Positions 13,701 to 27,108 of a stretch of 64,000 nucleotides of DNA are shown here, piece after piece. A program made the translations under genes and the position numbers. The notes under the pieces were generated by a model that saw only the letters and a program-made list of their open reading frames with translations, was not told the origin of the DNA and ran no database searches. Position 1 is the first letter of the stretch. Every line of letters starts with the position of its first letter. This DNA comes from Neodiprion pinetum. Lineage: Eukaryota > Arthropoda > Insecta > Hymenoptera > Diprionidae. Location of the stretch: NCBI RefSeq assembly GCF_021155775.2, contig NC_060236.1, positions 34,744,548 through 34,808,547 of the forward strand, given 5' to 3'.

Positions 13701-16700
13701 TCATGATTGCATATAATTTTATCACGACTTTCGCGGAGTTGGCTTTGCAAAATATCAGTGTATTTTGTTTGTCATGGTTTACTAAATTTCAGACATTCCT
13801 AAAGGTGCGAAGTAACGATTTTTCCCAAACATGCATCGTTTACATTAACGCTACTAACTTTATCGTCGTACATAACGTAGCCCTTGCAAATCAAAATGAG
13901 TTTGACCGTATCGCGCTTATGTTGCAGATAGAGTGGAAAGTTCCAACCACGTCAATGATTTCGATACCTGGAAAGGGGCGAAGGGTAGAAAGGATGAAAG
14001 GCTTGCCTTTGCTTGGGGGTCGGTCGCGAATCACAATTATAAACCGGTCGCACACGTAGAGTCTGGAAGTTTCATTTAATTCATTCTGGGGGGGGAATCG
14101 TATTTCGTTTTCTCACATAGTCAGTCTCTTGTGCATGTAGAAATGACGCAACTGCCACAAGTCAGAAAGCGTCAATTTCGACAAGGTATGTATATAATGT
14201 ACTCAAAGGTTACGAAAGAGTCCTTTTGAACTTGTTTTATTTCAATTTGCACCCCTCTCCCCCCACTAGCCTAGGGTTATTTTTTGATTTCGTTTTAACG
14301 TTTCAAGAAATACCAGTCGTCCGAGGATAGTGAAGAAGAAACGAGAATATCTATGCAGGTCGGAGCAGGTTATATTACATTGACTACCTTGGAAGTAGAA
14401 AAAATTATTCTTATCCTGGCAGAAGTTGATTTGTCAATCTTTAAAGGTGACGCAAGTCGTAGTCGTATATTGTTTACTTCACTCATCTTCATTGTATCGA
14501 ACAGTTTTGTGTACATATCTTAGACGTGACGTAGACTGATTTTTTATTTTTTTTTATTTCTTAATCCCCTGCATCCCTAGCAGTGTAGCAAAAAATATAA
14601 GATCAGTATCGCGAATCCCGTTATGATTGGATATTTGGCACAATTACTCGTATCGTTATATTTCCGCACTCACGCCAGCATTCGTCGGCATACGTGCAGA
14701 TTCAAGCAAATTTACTCGGCAGGGGTCAGCTTGTTCGACCCACTATTATTACACTTGAAATTTATCATATACTCTCGTATTACAGTTAACTGAGGCGAGG
14801 CGAGCTCTGGGGTTTAAATTGCAAATGATTAACTATGAAAAGCGATTGATCCAATGATAGCTCGTTTAAATTAATAATCATCGAGTCTCGCTACGGAATC
14901 ACCGCCCTGCCAGACTATCTTATTTTCTTCAATATCACCCGCTAAACTTTCAATTTAGACCGATTTATATATTCGACATTGCGATACGCGGTACATGCAT
15001 ACATTGAAATATGTTATGCAACTCGTAAAAAAAAAAGCCTTGACCCTGCGGAGACAAGAAAACGTATGTTAAGGTATTTATTGTCAGATAGCAACGCGCC
15101 CAATTCTGTCGCTTCAGAATGTCTTCGTTGATCCATTGTCGTCAATACTATATATATGTTATTGTCACGTGTCGTTTGGATCACGTGGCATCCGTTTTCA
15201 ATAACTGTATCCGTAACCCCTCCGCAGCAACGTGCCGTAAATTTTCATAATAGGTTGTATTAAACAGCTCTTCCATGTGGGAACGTGGCTGTATTTCTAC
15301 ATCCGTACAATTGCAAAAATGAACCCCGGAGTTGGCAGATCTTAGCACAGACTCGTAATACAGTCAAACTTCGAATGGTTTCATTTTCGTATTTCAAAGC
15401 CTACGATCTAACGATTCTGCTGCGAACGTAAGGAGATTCCGTTTTCCGCGTGCTGCTTACTATACGAGTAGCTGTATAGAAGAAGAGGTAGCAATTAATC
15501 GGCAGCTTTGTGAAATCTGTCTGAGTTTGCAATTTTTCAACTATGGTAATGGTACATACATATACCAACGTTGCTCAACCATTTTTATTCAAGAATTGAC
15601 CAAATTCAGGCGGAGATCAGAATCAACCTGGTCGACTGTACATACGCAAACTGAAATTAATACACACAAGCGTATTTCGATGTAATTGCAATTGCACAAA
15701 ATTAACAAGAGAGAGAAATAGAGGAAGAAGCTAGGACTGTGACACTGTCGATGCGCGGGCTAAAGTGAAAGTCGTCAAACGGAAGTGCTACTGGGGGCTT
15801 TTGTTACACACGCTTCGTCTCTCTCCCTCTCTCTCTCTTTTTCCGTATTTCCTTCTCTCGCTCATTATCTTTTTATCCCTCTCCAGTCCTCTGACGTCAT
15901 CCCGCTTCCCCCGCACCGCCGTTATACTGACAGTCTGACATATCGCCATAAAATGGCGTTATATGTAACGACCAGATTCGCGTCCCTACCCCGGCTCGCC
16001 GCTTATACCGTCAGCAAAAAGCCTACAGAACTTGCGTCATGATTTTTTAAGTGAATTATAGGACTTCGCAAAGTTGCAGAAGCAGCTGCTGGGTATTATA
16101 ATATACAGTATACACACTTTCAGAATCTGCCTTTCTCAAAAATTTCTTGCGGTTTTATAATCTTCAATGTATTAACCGAAGTTCTTGGTAATACTTTTAC
16201 TACTTACGTTGGTCCAAGAGTGCGAATTCAGTTTTTCGGTGAAAAATAAATATGAAATCAGGTCATCTTCGAATAAGACAGAGATTGAATAAATCTAAAA
16301 TACAAGGAGCATTAATTTCTAGACCACACACGTGCAAAGATGTTTTTATTTAGATTGTGAGAACTGTGTAACGTGTCATATCCAAAAAAATGCAATCGTA
16401 AAGTATGCTTGGAAACTGTGGTTAGTCTAAACCGCTAAATATTCGTACGATTCGACAAAGTCCTAATTTATATTGACCGACGTGATCAAATTTGACGTCG
16501 ACTGAATTATACATGTTTTATTTACACGTATCAAGTGGGTGAGAAAATGATTTTTTTTTTTAACCAAATCAATATATTTCTCTGGGCTAGCCCTACCGGT
16601 GGGTTCATTGACCTGGTATACTTAGTAATCTTGTACAGATATTTTTGCTCATGTGTTTATAAATTTCGAATCTTGTGTATCGAAAATACATTCGTTGAAG

Positions 16701-17392
16701 ATATTCTTTGAAACGCTCTCCGTCCTTATTTTTAAACTATCCACCTGAGGCGTGTAATTGATTGTGATACAAACAGCACATGCTGTTATTCTAAAGAATA
16801 TAAGAGTAGAATGTGTAAGAATAGCAAAAATATTCAACTTTCTTGACTTTTATGGTCGGGGAAAAAGCAGGCTTACCAGTATGGTTCGGGCAACTGTATG
16901 AACAAAGTATCGCGTGTGTAAAAGATTTTGAAGAACAAAAATCTGCAAAAATTAAGAGGCGACAAATTTTGTCTTTCAAGAAAATTTAACGCATAAACGC
17001 GCGCATCTATAACTGACGGTAACGATTTTCCAATACTTGTAATACGATTTCGGGTATACCGTTAGTTTATTGTCTACAATTGTCGAGTTTTGCATTGTCG
17101 TCTTCGTTTCTATTATCGTAGCAATTGTAATTATTACTCATAAAAAATCGCTTCCTAAACATCGTTAGGAACCGAGCAGGATTAAGACGCAGGCTCTTCA
17201 GGACGGTTATTGTCCTCGAAACTCCATTATACGTGGGTCTATTTATGTGATGCAAAATTCCGGATATCGGTTGCAATTTTGAATCGAAATGATCGAGTTA
17301 CCTGACATAAAACGATGTGATTACAGTACGTCGATATATTCTTCTGTTGTTTAATCCACACGAATCCTCAGTCGATTGAGGTTGAGCACCAT
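10714..17392. other. Intergenic; repeats only
   Basis: The block holds a (CTG)7 run at 10786-10806 and a GC-rich patch around 11225-11275 that opens a 174-codon frame with no recognisable domain. It also has a TATG tetranucleotide run near 13221 and the repeat copy at 13649-13861. No gene can be supported. Confidence 0.55.
13649..13861 (+). repeat. Dispersed repeat bounded by inverted GAAGTTAGTAACGTT (copy 2)
   Basis: GAAGTTAGTAACGTTAACGT at 13649 pairs in inverse with ACATTAACGCTACTAACTTT ending at 13861. The interior resembles the reverse complement of the 906-1106 copy, so the two are members of one family. No internal ORF of significance was seen. Confidence 0.55.
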
Positions 17393-17394
17393 TA

Positions 17395-17593
17395 GTCCAG
17401 TCGAGATAGACATAAAAATAGCCTTAAATGGAAATAATTAGGGGGAACGATTTTTTTTTTTTAAACTTCGAGCAAGCAATGGCGGAATTTTCCCGAAAAT
17501 CGAGATTTAGATTTCCAACCCCCCCCCCCAAGTTTAAACAAAAAAAATCACTCCCCTTAATTATTTCCCTTTAAATGTCTATCTCGACTGGAC
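17395..17593. mobile_element. 199-bp TA-flanked MITE (Tc1/mariner-like)
   Basis: Near-perfect terminal inverted repeats start GTCCAGTCGAGATAGACAT at 17395 and end with the exact complement at 17593. The arms stay similar for about 60 bp, including the AAATAATTA block and T/A runs. The element is flanked by TA on both sides (17393-17394 and 17594-17595), the duplication typical of Tc1/mariner. It is non-coding; the middle has a poly-C run. Confidence 0.8.
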
Positions 17594-17595
17594 TA

Positions 17596-20099
17596 CATTT
17601 CAATACGTTATTTACAGAAAATTTTGCAAGGCTTACAAAGAAGTTGAGCGATTTTCCTTGTGCCGCTTGTAAAACCAGCCCAACTTTGGGTGACCTATTC
17701 TTTTCTGAGTCTTTGGATTCAGAAGATTCCATTCTGTATAGCCGACTACCTGGCAGCAGCCCTACCTTACCTTATTTTACCATTATTCTATACCTTCTCA
17801 ACATAGGTACTATATGTATACCTATAGATATGGGAAATTGTCTGAAATTTGTCAGGTGTAGGTACACTGGGTCAGGTATACGTTACTTCCTCCCATTAAT
17901 ACGACTGCAAGGACTCCGAAAATTCCGTCAAAGAAAGTCGTAAAGAATGCGGCAAAAGGTGAAAAAAGACGTCGCCTTTGTACTGAAAACGCCTGGAAGT
18001 TTTTGTTTTTCCATTATTATTCTGATAATTAATAAATATTCTCTTGTATTGAACTATGCATTTTTTTATTCGGCCCTTAGGTTATTCCAAATAATCACGA
18101 TGCATTAGTGTATTCTCCATAGTTTCTGCAATAAGGTGACGACGTCCTTCCATGAAATTGAGAGAGTGTTAGTCATGCGGTTGGCTGATTCGCATAAAGC
18201 GTACTAATACTTTTATACCTACATACCAAGAAAGTCGACGGTAATCGTAAAGTAATCCGTGACAATAAGTTCAACTTGCCTTGCTAATTGCACCTTTTCA
18301 ACGACAATCGAGAAAACCATTACATTTTATTACGGCAAGTTTAATACCTGCAGAAGGTTTCGAGTGCCCCGGCGTATTGTGCTGCATTGTCAAAGTACTG
18401 TTCCATGGCATTGCGCCCCCCGTGATCTTACCGTGCATACAATTGTCTACATGTATCCCCTACTTATCCATTAATATTAGGTTTATTGTCTGCGGCATTA
18501 TCATTTGCTGGAAGGTTGAATAGCCTAAGGGTACTAACATAATATCGCTTGAGTCATTATTTCACGTATAAAAAGTGACACGGGACATGACTCACGTTCG
18601 CATGTATTATTCAAAAATAATGTCAACAGTCATGTCAAGGAAGACTGAGACTCAATGAAGCTAATTTAATTCAGAAAATTGATAATCAATACTAATTTAC
18701 CTAAACTTCTGTAAGCATTCGTTGTCTAACAGATCAGAGTTGAAGCAGCGAAGTTTCAAGACCTTCCTGCTTTAGTTTCCTCTTCCTGTTCACGCATACC
18801 GATTTTTGATCACCGGATGCGAGAATTTATAATGTCATGATCATTTTTTTCTTGAGGTAGAAAAACTGCGAGCACTAGCAGCACCTACAAAGAAGGTAAC
18901 AAAATGATAGGAGTTGGGTAACTGGGTGGGCAGGTATCAGGTAGTAAGACGCCATGCGGATATTTTCGCAATCCGCAGTAGCAGATTTGATTTTTCACCG
19001 ATGCGCAAAACGATTACCCGGAAAAAACAAGAATCATTTATTGCTATGCTAGCGTTAATTTGTGGAAATACTATTTGCTCGCTTCCTAGTAATATTACGA
19101 TAAATTCCGCTTGATCGATGTAAAATCTAATTACGATAAATCTGCTCGAGGCTCCCTGCCGTTTGCAATATCATCACAACGTCGTCATTCGTAGTCGTTA
19201 CTCTGCGTTCGAAAGCGTTCCGATCTGTAGACACCCGTTCGCCCACCCATTTACTGGTTCGTCCTTCTATCTCACGCGTACATAAACGCGTATCACTGCA
19301 TTCAAAGTAAAAACTTGGCGACCCACAAGTCTCCGTGGGACTATTGAACCGGTCAAAGAACCCGCATCAAGTAAACCGATTGCATTTCTTCTCCCTTCGT
19401 ACAGACAATTAAGCCAAATTCATATGACGAGATGAAAAAGATCGGTTTTGTGCACTCGCACAAAGAATACTGGATATCTGTCTGTTTCCTGACCGCTCAA
19501 CTTGGAAGGGACAACGTTTACAAAAACGTTAACCGATTGTGTAACTGAGGACTGAGAACCTATGGTTTTTTTTTTTTTTAACATTCCTGAATTTTTATCA
19601 CGTGTCGCTGAAATCAAACAGCATTGTAGCGTTTTGCGGAATTGTACTGGGTCGATTATCGACGCCATTAAATGGATTCAGGCTGTGACGCGCGAGGCGG
19701 CGACGGCAGTCGCTCACTCACAATCAGCCAGGCAGTATTTTTACTTGGTTTTGAAGGAACGTCGATGCAAAGTAGGACGTTCACAGTACGTATACGAAAG
19801 ACGTATTCTCCCACAAGCGGGCAGGCAGGCAGCCGTGCAGTCTTTATTTATTTTTTTTTTCTGCGGCTATGGGTTTGTATACTGATACCTTGACAGAGAG
19901 CACATGTGCATGTACAACCGAAGACTGGCATCACAGCTCAGGTAAATACATTTTTTTCATTCGTTCTTTCGTTTGACGGCCCGTTGAACTAAAGCGAAGC
20001 CATAACGAAAATAAGATTTTCCAGTATATCGATCTTTCAGCGATTTTAGCCCCTTTTCTCCTCTCATCACTAGATTAGCGCTTTATTCACACAGTCTCG
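17596..20099. other. Intergenic; no gene seen
   Basis: Only short frames without recognisable protein similarity occur here, plus ordinary AT-rich sequence. Nothing else is supported. Confidence 0.55.
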
Positions 20100-21286
20100 C
20101 CGAGGCTCGTATGCGCTACCTGAAACATGGCGTCGCTCGCCTCCGGCCTGGCGCGTCATCGCCGCACGGTTTCCTGGCAAGGCGCGGCGTGGTGGCGAAG
20201 CGAGACGAGGCGCTTTCTATACATCGACAAGCACGCACACCACACAGCGTAGGGTTTCCTTGGTCATTCGAAGACCGGACTGCGCGCGCATGTTGCTACC
20301 GGGTCACGTGACAGTCGGGCGGAGTGGGGCGGCCGGCTCGGATTCGTCGAGAGTCTTTCCCCCACTTCACCGCAACCCGAACAAAGAGACACGAAGGTAC
20401 TTACTCGGGACGGAGTCCGCTGTGACGATTAGAAAGTCGTCGGGACTCACAGAGTGCGGTTCGCGAATTCGGAGGGACAATCCCGTGCCGTGGCGTAAGG
20501 ATCGTTTGTGTGAGCGAAGCTGGTTTTATCGTGTGTTGAGTTATAGAAACTAAAGGTGAAGCTAGAGAAGTAAATCGAAAGAGACAAGTTTTTATTGTTT
20601 TGTTTTCTTGTGTGAAACGTTGCTTTGAAAATCAGACTAATATCAATTTCTTCGTCTATTATTTCTGCCGATAGTCATTGTTGGCCTTTCTGGTTCCGAA
20701 TAAACTGCAAGATTATTGTGAATCTGATATTCGTTCCGTATAACTGTGTGAAACAGCGTCACGTAGCAAAAAAAAAGGCGATCGATCCTGAAAGTGAAAT
20801 ATTATCGCCGCCGCTCCTACGACGTCCAACCGCCAGCGACAATCGATCGTACCAAGAGAGAGCTTGTCGCTTGCGCGTTTCGAGTTATACGTCGTCATTG
20901 TCATCGTATGCAGCCAATCCAAAGCAGCTTACCCGAGCCCGCAGTTTTCAATCGCTGATCACTGCAGCCAGCTTTGCTTTTACGCGAGCGTAACCAAGCA
21001 TCGGTGGTGTCGTCGCCATTTTGAATCAGTATTTGTTTGAAATCCGTCGCCGTTCCGGTTGCCCGTGGGCCTGTGTGCGCGGCAGAAGGAGAAGCGGATC
21101 GATCGAAGCTGAAAGCAGCTGCAGGAGGAACCCGCGCAAGTCCCAAAGCTGGCTTCCAACAACTCTGCCGTTAGCCTAAGAACGGTAATAAAGAGAACGT
21201 GACGCAGTGAAAGAGGAAGCAGAAAAAGAAGAAAAAGAATAATAGTTCAATACCTGGACCAACGACAGCACTACCACGTAGCCAAA
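20100..21286 (+). promoter_or_regulatory. Putative BTG promoter and 5' UTR
   Basis: GC and CpG content rise sharply from about 20100 to 20540, directly upstream of the BTG coding region. A palindromic E-box TCACGTGA sits at 20304-20311. Purine-rich A/G sequence at about 21190-21245 leads into the start codon and looks like 5' UTR. The transcription start and any 5' UTR intron cannot be fixed from sequence alone. Confidence 0.45.
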
Positions 21287-21748
21287 ATGAGGTTGGAAAT
21301 CGTGTCTGCGGCGGACTTTCTTGTGCATTTACTAAGGCTGCAAACCGGACAGCTGTCCGAGCGGCAGCTCCAAATGTTCAAATCATCGCTCTCCGAGGTA
21401 CTACGACGCCGATACAGGGATCACTGGTTTCCGGACCGGCCAAATCGGGGTTCGGGATACCGATGCCTCCGCATAAACGGTAAAATGGACCCGGTGATCG
21501 CCCAGGCTGGAGCCAACGTCGGTCTCCTGCCCGCCGTTCTTCACAATCTGTTTCCGACGGAGCTGACTATGTGGATCGACCCTGCTGAGGTCTCGTACAG
21601 GATCGGCGAGAACGGCTCGATTTGTGTTCTGTACGAACGTACGGAGCCGGACCCGGAGGAGTCGCAACAGTTCGAGAGCTGCAAGGAATCGTTATTCATG
21701 GAGCACACGCAGTTCAGCGAGCAAATTGCCGCTTACGTATCAAGTTGA
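21287..21748 (+). CDS. BTG/Tob-family antiproliferative protein (BTG1/2-like)
   Basis: The 153-residue product is a compact BTG domain. BTG/Tob proteins bind the CAF1/CNOT7 deadenylase and restrain proliferation by promoting mRNA deadenylation. Box A is visible at residues 43-64 (HWFPDRP, GYRCLRIN, MDP) and box B at 88-112 (ELTMWIDPAEVSYRIGENGS). An LxxLL motif (LVHLL) is at 12-16. Length and the short tail after box B match BTG1/BTG2 rather than Tob, which has a long C-terminal extension with PAM2 motifs. The start is at CAAAATGAGG, a good insect Kozak context. There is no intron in the CDS, whereas vertebrate BTG1/2 genes have one. Neighbours are unrelated. Confidence 0.95.
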   Translation: MRLEIVSAADFLVHLLRLQTGQLSERQLQMFKSSLSEVLRRRYRDHWFPDRPNRGSGYRCLRINGKMDPVIAQAGANVGLLPAVLHNLFPTELTMWIDPAEVSYRIGENGSICVLYERTEPDPEESQQFESCKESLFMEHTQFSEQIAAYVSS

Positions 21749-23122
21749 GCCAATCGCCCGCAACAACTTGCAAACAACAACAACACCAATAACAACACGA
21801 TCTTCTCAAGCTCGCTTAGAAGTTCAGTCGCTCTTCATTCAATCATCTCTCATTATACATACCGAAGCTCGCATATATTTCATCTAATACTGTTATTATT
21901 ATATCTGCTGTTGTCGCGGCACGATATTATCAAACAACTCTCTGCCCAACGGCGGTATTTCGAAACGCGGCCGTCTCGCTGATTCTCCATCTCCAGCGTC
22001 CTTCCAGAGGGACCAAAAACGAGTAATTACTGTTCACACTCCACCAATGATCTCAAAGGAAAGAAGAAGAAGAAGAATGAAGAAAGAAAACTAAGCCACA
22101 AAAATCTACCCATGCAGCCTTGACTGAGCCGCGATCCCCAGACTCCATCTACAAATCGTATAAGATTACGAAATCGTCCCCCGCCCTCCCCCCGGCGACG
22201 CCGATCGTTCGAATAGCCGGCCATTACAATTTAACGAGGACGCAACGGAAAGCGGTGAGAAAGGGAAAATTAGGGGAAAGAGAAGTAAATTAAACAAACA
22301 AACAAAATTTTATAGAGGGCATCTGGAATTGAGGCTATGCTGTGTTTGGGCCACCCCCCACCTCCTTCTACCCCTTCTGCCTCTCGTTTAAGGTCGGACA
22401 GAGAGACTGTGTAATGTTAGATCGTTTACTCATCGAATCATGTGAATTGTCATGTACACTTATCATTACTATTGTGCACCAACTCGCAAAAGCACACGTA
22501 CGCACACCCACACCAAAAATACACTCTCGTATGCACCAGGCAACAACATTTACTTATCCATTATTATACATGTACGTGCGTAACTATGTTGTACGACGTA
22601 AGTGGCAAAATAAGATGAAATACAAGAATCAATATTGATCATGATATGGAAAATCAATATCAATGACGCGCGTACATGTATCAACGTATAATATATGTGT
22701 AGATGTATTTGTGTGAGTAAGTGAGTATGCGTGTGTGCACGTGTGCGTTTGCGTGTTGAAATACGCGAACGAATTGTATTTGGATATCATCGAATTGTAC
22801 ATTAATATATAGAAATATATATATATATCTTGAAAATTATATATATATACATATTTATATGTATCATTTTTAAAAGTAACTGTGATTTTCTAATCATGAA
22901 TGAAAGAAATGATGGATTATGAATAATTATTGGATCGATATATATATATATATATATATTCAAGATATGTATGGGAGAAAAAGAGAGAGTGAAATTTTAT
23001 TAATTTCTAATATCTTATAATTCTACGTATTATACAATATACCTTATACTATTATTGATTTGAGGCTGATTGCAATTTGAACGTAACAAATAATTCAATT
23101 GTGTCTGTGTGTATACATATAT

Positions 23123-23130
<8 letters not shown>

Positions 23131-23180
<50 letters not shown>
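23131..23180. repeat. (AT)25 microsatellite
   Basis: A pure AT run is followed by GCATACATACATACATAC. It has no coding meaning. Confidence 0.95.
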
Positions 23181-23183
<3 letters not shown>

Positions 23184-24364
23184 TACATACATACATACTA
23201 TATTAATAATTTTTAAACAAAGCATGTGATTTTTATTGTACAAAACTGATACAGAAGCAGGATATAACATTTGCTGAGTTCAATTGAAAACTTTTACAAA
23301 TGAATGAATGTAACAATAACATCAATACATGTTATAAAGTAATACAGAAAAATATCGTATATTCTAATTGGTTAGCAAAATCTAAATCTGTTGTTGAATC
23401 TCGTTCGATGTACAAAAACTACCGCGGTATCAGGCAAATGTTAAGAAAATAAAAAACAAAACAAAAATCTACGATGTCTGTGATTATACAATGAGGTTAA
23501 AGAGAGAGCGTAAGACAATATAAGCAATCTTCATACATGTGTGTATCGATCTAATATATACGAGTATAATATAAACAATTAGAAGTCCACACACATACAC
23601 ACACGTACACCCAAGCGATCAAGATTCACGCATCGCAAGCATGTTTTAGTTGTAAATTTTTAGTGATAAACACACACGTAATGATTTCAGAGATCTCGAA
23701 CAACTTATTGGTAAAACTGCAACATGTCAAGCGATGCGTACATACATGCCTATATAATTTTCACGTCGCGTTACTCTTATCCCTGGACAATATTGTTGGC
23801 TCATTTTATTTTCCGGTTAGAATTTTCATCATAATCGTTATTTTACGGCACTTGGAATAAAAAAAAAAAAAAAAATAAACGTAAGGCTAACAGCAGTCAA
23901 ATATCGCTCAAATAAAAACATTTTGTTACTACAATATTTATTGAAGCGTCGTTAACGTCGTCATTACGGTTCCGTCGGGTATGCAAATATAACTAGTAAC
24001 ACAGAAAAATTCAACTCTTATTCTCACCTTCGGACATAAATATAAAATATGTAGGTACGCAATACGTACGAATGTAATATTTTCACGGATCGGAACGTTT
24101 ACGCCGACATCGCGTACATACAAACATTCATACATCTGTAATTATGCAGAACACCATCGTACACTCATATTAACCCTTCTACGTACATAGAAATGTATGC
24201 GAACGCGTAGGCGCGAGGATTAGGAATAAAAATAATTAGATTAGTACATATATGAAATCACACACATACGTATGTATTTATATGTCTATTAGTTCGGATA
24301 ATAGTAATAATGATTATAATAATTGCACCGCTGCTAGGGAATGATAATAACATACCGTGAGAAT

Positions 24365-24435
24365 TCGGCGAAGCGAGCCCTTCGAGATATTCAGTCTGGA
24401 AAGGGGGGGGGGGGGGGGGGGCTGCTTCGCCGAAT
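24365..24435. repeat. 12-bp perfect inverted repeat enclosing a G19 tract
   Basis: ATTCGGCGAAGC at 24365-24376 is exactly inverted as GCTTCGCCGAAT at 24424-24435. The 47-nt spacer includes 19 consecutive G at 24403-24421. As RNA or single-stranded DNA this would be a stem with a G-tract in its loop. Confidence 0.85.
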
Positions 24436-27063
24436 CTTGACTGTACATTGCAAGTGAGTAAATATGTAGTAACAAAATGTGAAAATACCCTACGTGAAAT
24501 TATATAGTTTACAACGGCGGAAACACTACGCAAACATATACACAGGCACATAGTATGCATAGATAATTGACACAAGTAAAGAGTTGCGAGAAAAAAAACG
24601 AATGACAAGCGAAATGTACGGAATTCTATAACGAAATACGTACGTAGTGTGGGAATGCGTGTGTGCGTTTTGCAAATGTGGATTTTGTGCATGCGCGGTG
24701 TTTGTATGAGCGAATTGGGGATATACATTTACACACGCGTTTGCGTATTATGTCGGAAGAGTTGGCGTCGCGGGGGGGTGAAAGGGGGATGGTGGAAAAT
24801 AGGGACTCGCGCGTGTGTATGTATGCATATAATACATATAATCCTGTACTTTGTATCTTATATACAGTGTAGAGCCCTTCAGGAAGAATTTGTACAAAAC
24901 GGCTGGGATATTCGCCAGCAAATCTGTGATTTTAGCTTGGTTATGATTCAGTATTTTTTTAAATAAAAAATAAAAAAATAAAAATTAAAAAAAAAAAAAA
25001 AAATTGCGAAATAAAAAAAAAATGCAAACAAGAAAAAACCGAGAAAAAACCAACGACAACAATCCAAACTTAACACACACGAGATGAAATCAAGAATATA
25101 AACACGACATCATCCTAGGTACACTTTACATTCACATTAAACATCCCTGGAATAAAGCGAAAATGACAAGAGGAAAAATAATACACGTTAACTTGCACGG
25201 TAACGACGTAAAAATGTTGTGGTAGTATTAACGAGAACAGTTTAAAAAATGTGTAATCGATGAAAATCATGTATAAAAAATGACTTGTATGTAAAAAGAA
25301 TTATACGAAAAAGAAATGTAAAACTTGTGTACAGAAGCTATAACCACGCTATTTTAATCATGTGAAAAATGTACGTCTCGTGGCAGCAGTGAAAAATCGA
25401 ATGTACTATTTAGAAAATTTCATAATTTTATCGGGTATTTGGAATAATTTCGAGCAAATTGCAAAACACTTGTGTGTGTAAAAAGAAAGTAATAATTTGT
25501 AACGAGCGAGTTGGATTTTGTCGGATTTTTTTCTGAGCATCTTCTTCACCGTTTTGAATGTTTAGAAGTTCTTTTCCCTTTTTGGAAACACGTTTCGAGA
25601 CGATTGGGAGGAAACGTATCGCTGGGTAATTTTATGCAATTCTTAACACTGAACTTTTGGGCGAGCACTTTTGAGACAGAGTTTCATTTGTTCATACATA
25701 TCATCATCATCTAATTATAGTTGTGTTAGTCGTAGTGGATAAAACATTTACTTTCTGGTCGTGATCTCGGGATGCATAAAAAAAAAAAAACTCAGATAAA
25801 CACACGCAAAATTGGCTCGTGCGTGCCTTTTGCCAATTCTATCGACGTCAAATCTGCGTCCACGCTTTTTATCATTCTTGATAAACAACGACGCAAAATT
25901 TGTTGCGCTTCTTTCTTTTTCTGGTTATTTGGTTCGAAAAGTTTGAAAATTTTCATACTTGTTATCCAACTCGTGTCGTAAAAGAGAATAATAATTCAGA
26001 TCCAAACAAAGTTTGTGATTGGGATACTGAAACGTGATTGTAGATTCTACCACCTTACAGACAGTTCTTTTATAAAATGGCACAAAAATAACATCATAAC
26101 GGTAAAGTCCATCTAGTGGTCCATCTAGTCTTTTGTTGAAATCGAGCCGCGCTGCAATCTGTAGTTTTTATGGATCATGGCAAGTTGAAGGTGTGTACAC
26201 CACTGTAGATCCTAATTTCAAATGAATACGAGCACTAATTTTATGTATGTTTAATCGATAACGTGTGCGGTTTGGCAAGTGGGTTAAGGAACCATAGAAA
26301 CCAACATGAAAAGAGGCATGACTGACACCATATAATGTAGACAGTAGGCACTGACTTTATTCACCGGTCGTGCGTTGCCAAATTCAATGACGTAGTGTTG
26401 GTCAGATCCTCTTTTCTGCTTGGTCTATGTTGGATCGTAACTGTAATGTGCAGATAGATTCGATGAATAATATAGTAAATCAGGCTAGCGCAAACAAGTA
26501 AGAATGCATAATAGAGAACGGAAGAGCGAGAGTTAGAAAGCTGGAGATGAGAAGAGAGGGTGCTCGAAGCGAGGTGCGGGATCCACATCACCGGGCCGAG
26601 TGACATGTGATTAAGACTGTACTAAATCATATATTATAGGATAAAAGAAAAGAAAATGAGAAAGAAACAAAAACGAAGACTTTGTAAAATCATGTATAAA
26701 CTTTACTTAAAGTAATATAAAAAATAAGAGTAACAAACAAGGACCAATGGTGAACTCGCCGTCGCGTCGGGCTCCGCTCCATACGCATATATATATATAC
26801 ACACTAGAGTAATAATAATAATATACGTAAATGTATATATTATGATGCACAGTCACTCAATGCATAGACGTTATGGAAAAATTTTGGAAATTTAAAGAAC
26901 AAACATATACATCATATGAAATTTGCCAAATGCGTTTCCATATATGTATATCTGCATGAAAAACACCTACATACATAATACATCCCCCCCGGATCAATCA
27001 GTCAACCAACCCAGAACAAGAATCCCTAAAATTTTAGACTCATACCTATTATTATAATTACAA

Positions 27064-27107
<44 letters not shown>
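27064..27107. repeat. (ATT)n microsatellite
   Basis: An ATT trinucleotide tract of about 44 bp in AT-rich intergenic DNA. Confidence 0.93.

Positions 27108-27108
<1 letters not shown>

Larger units (their letters stand above)
21749..26760 (+). other. BTG downstream flank, probable long 3' UTR then intergenic
   Basis: This AT-rich sequence has dense microsatellites, (AT)n and (ACAT)n, and A-runs. Candidate poly(A) signals (AATAAA) occur near 23448 and 23857, so the 3' UTR could extend about 2 kb, but its end is not determinable. A tandem 12-mer GTCCATCTAGTG/GTCCATCTAGTC lies at about 26107. No further gene was recognised. Confidence 0.45.
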
